DNA of 64,000 bases, from NCBI GenBank assembly GCA_905250125.1, contig CAJNOL010000141.1, positions 166,667 to 230,666 of the forward strand, written 5' to 3'. Source of the DNA: Rotaria sordida. Its lineage: Eukaryota > Rotifera > Eurotatoria > Philodinida > Philodinidae. Under the pieces are notes generated by a model. That model was not told the DNA's origin, did no database searches, and saw only the letters and a program-made list of their open reading frames with translations. Positions 56,780-64,000 of the stretch are shown piece by piece (position 1 is the first letter of the stretch; each line of letters begins with the position of its first letter). A program made the position numbers and the translations under genes.

Positions 56780-57590
56780 TACAATACTGCTTAAAAATAT
56801 ACGAAGAGACAACCTTTTTAGAGTTTTCATGTTATATGTTTTTACCTTTTTCCTATTGATAATAGTTTATGTGTATACACATATGCATTTAGTTGTGCTC
56901 TATCTGAAACTGAAGTAAGATTTCCTCATTTTATATATCAAACTTGAGCAAAGGCATTTTTATAAAAAATTTGCATTTTTGGGTATGACTGAAAAATGCT
57001 AGTCTAGCTCAGAATTTTCGCTATTAAAACTAAAACAGAGATGGGGTTACTTTTTCTACAGTTTCATACGATAGAAGGCACTTTGTGCCGCAGAATGAAA
57101 GGTTTTTGAAGTCCAAGAACGCCATTTTTAAATTTAAAATCTTAGAAATCGGCAATTCTAAGCCAAAGTTGACATCAAAACTATTCTCTGTTATTAAAAT
57201 TGGGATCTCTTTCTAACAGAATGATTCTTAGACTTCAAAAATCTTTCGTTCCTGTAGCAACAAGTGCTTTCTATCATGTGAAACTATGGAAAAAGTGGGG
57301 CCATCTCTATTTTAGTTTTAATAGCGAAAACTCTGAGCTAAACTAGCATTTGTCAGTCATACCCAAAAAATACGAAATTTTTATAAAAATACCTTTGTTT
57401 GAGTTTGATATACGAAATGAGGAAATCTTACTTCAGTTTCAGATAGAGTACAACTGCATGGATATGTGTATACGCATAAACTATTATCAATAGGAAAAAG
57501 GTAAAGACATATGAAATGAAAATTCTAAAAAATTGTCTCTTCTTATATTTTTGAACAGTACTATATAGATTATAGATCTTGGCAAAAATA
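56780..57590. mobile_element. large palindromic fold-back element, ~0.8 kb
   Basis: Near-perfect long inverted repeat. The left block AAACTGAAGTAAGATTTCCT (about 56907) corresponds to AGGAAATCTTACTTCAGTTT (about 57419). Left TTACCTTTTTCCTATTGATA corresponds to TATCAATAGGAAAAAGGTAA (about 57486). Arms run about 280-340 bp around a centre near 57150-57200 and remain recognisable almost to the middle. One arm begins to diverge outside 56790/57570. It has no coding capacity. The high arm identity suggests a relatively young element or palindromic duplication. Confidence 0.7.
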
Positions 57591-58014
57591 TTATACACTT
57601 CATTTTTATGAAAAAAAGTCAAATGTATAATATCAAAATTATTTTTATAATAGATAACTAGTAGCGAATACTTACACGATTGAAGATGATTCAGAATTAT
57701 TTGAATTGTTTTCAATAGATTTAATATTAGATTCAATAACAGTTAAGACTTTGTTGCATGAAGCAAAAATTGGATAATAATATAAGAATGATAGTACCAA
57801 GTTCAGATGTATAAAAATATCTTACTTACCAGTAAATGATTCCTAAAAAATCTTCTCTATTTGTTTGCCATGAAATCAAGTTCCGATCGTTATCGTTTTC
57901 CTCAATTAATCAATCATACTTGATTATTGATTATCCTACTGAAATCTGTCATCATCTCATATTCTAATGACTTATTTTCAAGTATATTTCCTTACGATAG
58001 AACTGGTCCAAATG
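57591..58014. other. unassigned stretch
   Basis: A minus-strand segment at about 57675-57760 reads as an open Ser/Asn-rich frame ending in a consensus donor (GTGTAAG near 57673). It could be an orphan exon, but I found no start or partner exon. Otherwise nothing. Confidence 0.3.
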
Positions 58015-58510
58015 ACATCGCCTTTCAGCTCATATTAGATACATGGGGAGGTCTCAATGAGACTAAAGAAGCCTAACAGAGTTTATCTCCATGGGTATTT
58101 GTTGCAGACTTACGATTGGTTTACTGGATTTCTGATCCAACTTTAGATACTTATCGGAAGATTGATTAACAGAGTTTTGATTCAAAAATTTTTCTCATAG
58201 ATGAGTCTAATGACTTTTAGAATATCTTGAAGGTTTCAATCGAAAAGAATATTCTTTCGTTAAAATATTGAATTTCCAAAAATAGTCCTTTGCCACAGAC
58301 ATATTACAAAAAATCAAGTTCACTTGAAAATCCAAAAATTCGACGAAACAAAATTCGTTATCTAGTCTACCGATGATAACTCGATGCCAAAGATCGATGA
58401 ACACGAACCATTGTAGGCTTTTGTTACTCTCATTGAGACTTGCCTGCAGATGCAATATGAGTTCAAACAATGGATGTCACTTGGAGTAGTGCTCATATCA
58501 CTACCACATA
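58015..58510. mobile_element. fold-back element, family member 1
   Basis: Inverted ends: CAGCTCATATTAGATACATG at the left and the complement of the 58455-58500 segment at the right. The palindromic GTCTCAATGAGACTAA (left) recurs as TCTCATTGAGACTTG (right). The interior phrase GGTTTCAATCGAAAAGAATA with TTAAAATATTGAATTTCCAA is shared with the element at 62.8-63.4 kb (GTTTCAACCGAAAACAATGT, TATCGAATTTCCAAAAAATT). No transposase. Confidence 0.6.
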
Positions 58511-58599
58511 TTGTCAATCGTTGAATTTGGAAATGAAATAAAAAGTCATTTACTTGTGCTAGTTTATTCAAATCTTTATGATAAAAAAAAAACCAGTAA

Positions 58600-60532
58600 T
58601 TAGCTTTGATTATCTGTTTCTTGTTGATCTCGTTTTTTAACTGAAAGTCTTTTTTCCACATTACTTGTACCAGTTAATGATTGTACATTAGTATCATCAT
58701 CTTGTTTAATAGAAGACTGTCGTCTATCAAGTGGTGAATATGAACTTAATAGTTTTCGTTCTCGATGAGCTTTTATCATCACTTCATATGTATCTTTTAA
58801 TAAATCTTTTCTAATATATTCTTCATCTTTTTCATATAATTGACTATGTGCAATAGCTTTTCTTAAACCATAATTTTGATCAGTAAGATCATTTTGAGGA
58901 AAAAATCCAGCATAAACAAGACGATTATCAGATAATAGAAAATTAAATGTTTCACATGCTTGTGTCTATATTTAAAATAATAAATAAATATTATATAATA
59001 AGCTACGAAAAAAACAAGATCATTTATTCTTACTGTTGGTAATATTTCAAAACCAATTTTTAATGAACGTATAAATTGAATAGTTTCAGGAGGAATTTTA
59101 TTTGTACGTGAACCAATACCCAAAATAAAAATTTCTATTTTAGCAAAATATTTTATTATATATTTTCAAAACAAGAATGAAAAAAAATATATTAACCTGG
59201 ACGAGGTAGAATTACTTCTAATAAAGCTAAAGATTCAGGTGTTATTTGATCTGGTGAATAAACCTATAATAAATAAATAAACATATATAAACCACACTGA
59301 GCCAAATGAATGACACAATTTATTTGTTTTTTACAAATATCACATCATCACACAATGTAGTAATGGATAATATTGAGGTTATATTATTTCTACATAAGAA
59401 TAGAGTTTTTTGTGAATTGACACAATATTTTACTATATTGATGAAGTTAGATTATCTCTTCGAGGTACAAATTTTGATATTCTAGAGTAAATAAGATTAA
59501 TGTTCGTCAGTTGGGTATTTTTGCTTTCATAATAAATGCAATAAATAGATAAAGTAAAGAACATTAACAAGAAGAACCGTCAATAATTGATCATACTAAT
59601 AGGTCAAAGATCTCGTGACAGAGAGAAAAAATATCGAATTGACCTCGAAAAATTATTTTAGATTTGTCATTCTTAAATATTACCGACAAATATATTTAAT
59701 TTTTTAGAAGAATATTTGTCAAACAGTTGAAAAAAAGAAACCTCATTTGCGATCAATCACAATTTCAATGTAAATATTAAACGAAAAATTCAAAATCAAA
59801 TATATTTCATATCCACACTTGTGAAACACAATCTAATAGAAATGTTGAAGTATACGAGTAGAAACTTGGATTCATCTTCTCCTTGATACGTTAGAAACAG
59901 CTTATCAAAGACATAACAGACATCTTAGCAACCAGTTGTCACAGACATAACAGACATCAATTAGAGATCATCATAGAATGTGGTAGACACCTTAGCAACA
60001 CATGTCCATCACCAGAAACTGCAAGTGTCCCCTACGAGATTAGTATGATAGTCGTCCTTTACTTATCTTCCACATTCACTGCAATATATTACGATTAATA
60101 TCTTTCATCATCGACATGCGTTAACAGTAGATAGAAATTCATCAACTGAAACATATACTGATTAATTTCTGCTTTGACAATATCCATAATTCACAGTTGT
60201 GCTAACAGCTGTTATGAATTTAGGATAAGTAAACAAATATAATAAAAATATCTTACATTCCAACAAATAATTTGTCTAGGAAATGAAAAAATTGCTCCAA
60301 CAATTCTATCTTGTTCAGCAATCATAAAACCATCTTCATATAAACCAGTTATTAATGGTAAAGTTTTATTTTCTTTATCTAACGCTGATATTGTTGTTGG
60401 TTCATATCTTTCATTAGGATAACCCATTCGACCTTCAGCAGCATGATAAATATTTGATAAAGAAAAACATCTTTTTATTAATTGTGTTCGATTAAAAAAG
60501 GTTCTAGAAGAATTTTTTAAAAAGATATTCAT
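58600..60532 (-). CDS. NDUFAF3: NADH:ubiquinone oxidoreductase complex I assembly factor 3
   Basis: Mitochondrial factor for early assembly of respiratory complex I (DUF498 fold). Exons (descending): 60532-60257, 59263-59197, 59134-59034, 58965-58600; 269 residues. The N-terminus (MNIFLKNSSRTFFNRTQLIK) is basic and amphipathic, fitting a targeting signal. Family blocks: MGYPNERYEPTTIS, YEDGFMI, FSFPRQIICWN, ILPRPEIFILGIGSRTNKIP, and FEILPTTQACETFNFLL, the last matching the VEVQDTPNACATFNFL region of vertebrate NDUFAF3. The protein is about 80 residues longer than the human one, from a charged C-terminal extension ending in a Lys/Gln/Ser-rich tail. The 993-bp first intron contains a dispersed repeat shared with the NUDT9 intron. 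Confidence 0.87.
59820..60035. repeat. dispersed intronic repeat, copy 2, with internal CAGACAT repeats
   Basis: It opens with GAAACACAATCTAATAGAAA, matching copy 1 at about 20938. It then has short direct repeats built on ACATAACAGACATC (about 59913-59965). It lies in the first intron of NDUFAF3. Type unknown. Confidence 0.45.
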
Positions 60533-60563
60533 CTAGAATGAAACAAAAAACTGAACAACTATT

Positions 60564-63500
60564 TTATTTATCTGACAACCATAATGGTAATGAATAATTA
60601 TTATTTCTAAGAAATTGTATTAATTTTTGATTATGTAATAAATAATAATTATTTAAATATTCACGTGAATAGGACGACATTTTTTCATAACGACGTCCTT
60701 TACTATTTCCAAGACATTGAAAATGATTTTTATTTGATATTGGACAAAAAAAACCTTTTTTCCTATTAAATCTATTTAAAAAAAAACAATGAAAGGTGTT
60801 ACTTTCTTTTTTTTATTATAATAGAAAAAGAAAATTTACTTGACTAGTTTTGATGAATTAATAGGATTTTTTAATTGAAGAAATCTTATTTGAATATCAT
60901 TAAGAATTGTACGAGGATCATAACGAAATGCATCACCATCAATGATATAAATCTATATAAAACAAAAAAAAATAGAATTTATATAAAAAGAAAAATAATG
61001 ATGAAATTTTTTAATGACTTGTTTCGATGGAAAATAATTTAACCATTGACGAAGATATTCAGCATAATGACCAGGTTGAAGACAACGTTCTTTTAAATGA
61101 AATTGATTTGAACTATGATTATGATTTAATTGTAATAAATCATCAAAATTAATTGTTTGATTAGTTCGAGCAATTTCATGCTAAAATAAAATATATTGAA
61201 CAAATTTTTCAAATTAGAATTCGATGAGAAGAAATATTTGATAAAGGTTTTCTATCATAAATATCTCACTTGATATCGTGAATAAGCACGAGCACCAGGT
61301 TCCGTAAGTATCATTATCAAACGAATATTTGGTAACAATGCTTTTATACGTTTCATAGCCAATATAGAATCAAAATAAGTTGCTGATTTTTCAAAATTCA
61401 TCGACCATTCAGAAACAATGTTGTCCGAATCAAATTGATCTAAATACCTAAAATAAATTTAAAAATCTAATAAGAAGAACTATACTTGTCTTTCTTTTTA
61501 CTAACCAATTAATACCATTTAAATAGATTGTATCATTACTAAAAAATTGTAATTCTTCATAAGTTATGAAATTTTTTTTTGATGGATGTAAATCTGGATG
61601 TTGAGAAAGCATACTATATAAAGCGGTAGTACCTAAAATAAAATTTTTCTTTTGTTTGAACATTAAATAACTATCTTTTTTGTTTTTTTTTTTGAAACCT
61701 GTTTTTTGTGGACCAACAATTAAAAATTGTGGAAATATTCGACACATTGAACGATTTCCATTCCAAAGATTCATCAACATTTCATCATGACATGGATTCT
61801 AATGAATGAATTATAATTATCCAGTTTTTTTTTTGTGTATCTATATATTTATATTTACTGTAAATATTGGCATTTTTTCATCCGGATAATAATCATAAAA
61901 ATATTTTCGAGCTAATTCAGATGTTGATAAATCACTAGAAAATTTAATTCTTGTCCATTTTGATATTAAATAAATAAGTTTAGAAAAAACATAATTTCCT
62001 AAACGATCATGACCATAATTAACATTGTGTGACATAAATATTGAAATCTATAAAAACAAAATTTATTTGAAGACAATATCTAATAGTCAAAGTTAATTAC
62101 TGGATTTGTTAAAATTATTCGAAATAATTTTCCACCCATTAAATGTTGTTCTAAACGATGACTACCATTTGGATAATTCGTATAATTTCGTGTTGTTGTA
62201 TATAAACTACATGATTGTCGTGGTAATACCTTTAAGTAAAATACAATAAAACCTATTTAAACTAAACAACAAAAAAAAAAGAAAGTTTACAAAAAGTCCT
62301 TTATATATAAAACCACGACGATTTGATGGAGACATATAATGATATGGATAATTTTCTGTACTTGTTACATTGAAATTGATAATACGATGCCAAATATCAT
62401 AAACTAAAGGATTGATTGGATAGATACCTGTATGATGAGGTGCTACGGCATAGTTCGGATCTAACGATAAGTTGTGTTTCTGAAAAATATTATTGACAGA
62501 TTCATTATGAAGATTTTATACTTGACTTTTTTAATAGCGTGTTAATGTGAAAAGAATAACAGATTTCGTATGATCTTATAACGATAGATTTTTTTCTTAA
62601 AGAACAAACTTGTTAAATGATAATTCTTTAAATAAATGATGTAAAATGAACAACATCATTTAGTAATCATAAAATTTGCTTCTTTTTGATTATTATTTCA
62701 ATAGTTCTTATTTCATAGATAAGATTTAATCAAAAGTGTATAACAGAAAGATTGATATTATTGGCCGCTGACGAGAGAATCTACGGAACTGACACCCATC
62801 GTTTGTAGATCATATTGAACCCAAAAGGAAGTCTCGATTAGATTAGACAAAATCTAAAAAGATTCATCTCAATTGGTATTTGGGACCGAGTTAAGATCGT
62901 TTTACTAAGTTTTAGACCTATTTTTGGATATATATCGAAAAATGAAATAACAGAATTTCTATGTAAAATTTGGTCCATAGATAGATACGCCGAATGATCT
63001 GTAGGACGTCCTGAAAGTTTCAACCGAAAACAATGTTCTTTTGTTAAGATATCGAATTTCCAAAAAATTATCGAGCTCACTGAAAAATTCAATATCTCGA
63101 CAAAAAAAAAGACTTTTTTCAGCTGAAACTTTCAGGGTATTCCATGGATTTTCAGATCTATATCTATGGACAAAATTTTACGTCGAAATTCTGCTTTTTG
63201 ATTTTTTGGTATGTATGTAAAACTGGATTGAAAATTGAAGAAAACGATCGCAACTTGACTTCAAAGATCCATGAGGACGAAGCCCTTTTAGAATTTTACT
63301 AGTTTTACCAAGACGTCCCTCTAAGCACAATATAAGCTCAAAATGGCACGTATCAGTTTGAATGATGCCCTCGTCAGTACTGAATGTTCTCGATTGATCA
63401 ACTTGAAAAATTAATATAGACTTTCTAAATATATATATATATATATATATTCGATTCCAGAAGATTCTTAATAATTGGCTCCTGTTTCTACTCAAAAAAT

Positions 63501-63944
63501 TTGAGCTAATTACGCACATCTATATCGAAGCTGTCCATCCCGGCTGAAAACCTTTCGCTGTGGCATCACAACAATCGAAAAGAAAAGCTTGCATACGACT
63601 GTCACGATAATATTGTTAAAACACCTTCCGCGTTGGCTAATTATGTTGTTTTCTCAATCTAGGATACATATTAAAGAAATTTTTCTTTATTCTGTAGTCT
63701 TCAAATCAATGTTGCAAACTGAAGAATTTTGAATTTAGAGTCTTTCATCTTTAAAACATAAGAAGTATATTTCAATCCACGAGAAAGTTTACAAAGAATT
63801 TCTGTAAAATAAATGAAAAATAATTTACTTGTGCAAAATCTATGTTCATTTTTGTTGAACTAAATAATGAAATTTTATCATAAACATTTGTTAATTTTTC
63901 ATGTTTCCATGTATGATGAAACCAAATAAATTTATCTTTTTCTT
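60564..63944 (-). CDS. NDST: heparan sulfate N-deacetylase/N-sulfotransferase (3' part; 5' end outside window)
   Basis: Golgi type II membrane enzyme that N-deacetylates and N-sulfates glucosamine in heparan sulfate. Visible exons (descending): 63944-63829, 62479-62291, 62229-62101, 62047-61859, 61798-61699, 61632-61506, 61447-61270, 61180-61019, 60952-60840, 60771-60564; 502 residues to the stop. Deacetylase part: KFIWFHHTWKHE, YAVAPHHTGIYP, GFIYKG, VLPRQSCSLYTTT, NPISIFMSHNVNYGHDRLG. Sulfotransferase part: the PAPS-binding loop GPQKTGTTALY with its catalytic Lys, HPDL, then EELQFF, FEKSATYFDS, EPGARAYSRYQ (3'-phosphate region) and the Cys pair FFCP...QCLGNSKGRRY. The N-terminal transmembrane anchor lies beyond 64000. 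Intron 62480-63828 holds a fold-back element. Confidence 0.95.
62770..63390. mobile_element. fold-back element, family member 2, in an NDST intron
   Basis: Shares diverged blocks with the 58.0-58.5 kb element (AAGTTTCAACCGAAAACAAT, TCGAATTTCCAAAAAAT, and AGATCCATGAGGACGAAGCC against AGATCGATGAACACGAACC). It has its own inverted symmetry, e.g. GAAACTTTCAGG versus CCTGAAAGTTTC around 63000-63140. Slightly larger (about 0.6 kb). It lies in the intron between exons ending 63829 and starting 62479. No coding capacity. Confidence 0.58.
63429..63451. repeat. AT dinucleotide microsatellite
   Basis: About eleven AT units in the same NDST intron. Confidence 0.9.
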
Positions 63945-64000
63945 CTAGATAATAAATCATTGAACAAAAAACATACAAATCGATAATAAAAATTATTCTT

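Noticed and set aside
56473..56830. Two short minus-strand frames, one with a signal-peptide-like start
   Set aside because: They overlap the arm of the palindrome and have no continuation or splice sites.
57675..57780. Ser/Asn-rich exon-like segment with a good donor
   Set aside because: No start codon or downstream exon could be joined; left as unassigned.

Overview
The window is eukaryotic, AT-rich nuclear DNA. It carries about 15 intron-containing or single-exon genes, with mostly short introns (about 50-90 bp) and canonical GT-AG boundaries. Metazoan identity follows from heparan-sulfate N-deacetylase/N-sulfotransferase, a class A peptide-type GPCR, an axonemal dynein-regulatory-complex subunit and a neuropeptide-like precursor. 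Intron size, base composition, compact spacing and TGTGGG-like hexamer tracts (the telomere unit reported for a bdelloid rotifer) make a bdelloid rotifer my best guess. That is inference; no species marker is present.

Layout. 0-2 kb: gene-free, with a fold-back repeat. 2-8 kb: mitochondrial ATP synthase beta (-) and DRC9/IQCG (+), head to head. 10-13 kb: a GPCR (+) converging on an unknown Q/S/R-rich protein (-). 14.5-16.6 kb: an unknown 588-residue protein (+). 16.9-18.2 kb: a TTAA-flanked transposable element. 19.8-22.1 kb: NUDT9-type ADP-ribose pyrophosphatase (-), with an unrelated gene nested antisense in one intron. 22.5-24.3 kb: three fold-back elements side by side. 25-25.6 kb: MIX23/CCDC58 (-). 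29.1-30.2 kb: a three-exon secreted neuropeptide-like precursor (+) converging on an unknown basic protein (-). 31-32 kb: an unknown acidic/helical protein with a probable GC-AG intron (-). 32.2-37.7 kb: glutaminyl-tRNA synthetase (-), with a transposable element in an intron. 38.2-40.6 kb: a three-RRM protein (-). 41.8-43 kb: a 90-bp tandem repeat and a long-TIR element. 43.8-44.7 kb: a type I membrane protein (-). 45-47.2 kb: a decayed member of a metazoan multicopy family, cut off by a fold-back element. 50.2-54.6 kb: a secreted LRR protein (-). 56.8-57.6 kb: a large palindrome. 58.6-60.5 kb: complex I assembly factor NDUFAF3 (-). 60.6-64 kb: the 3' part of NDST (-), running off the window.

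The genes do not form a pathway. Several are mitochondrial (ATP synthase beta, MIX23, NDUFAF3, possibly NUDT9), but they look like ordinary scattered housekeeping genes. Exon joins were done by hand and checked for frame. For every multi-exon gene given as complete, the exon lengths sum to a multiple of three. The main second-look items are the disulfide-ring neuropeptide candidate, the nested gene, the three-copy TTAA element family, telomere-like tracts inside mobile elements, and the broken gene stopped by two TAG codons and a fold-back insertion. I found no tRNA, rRNA, CRISPR array or prokaryote-type operon.
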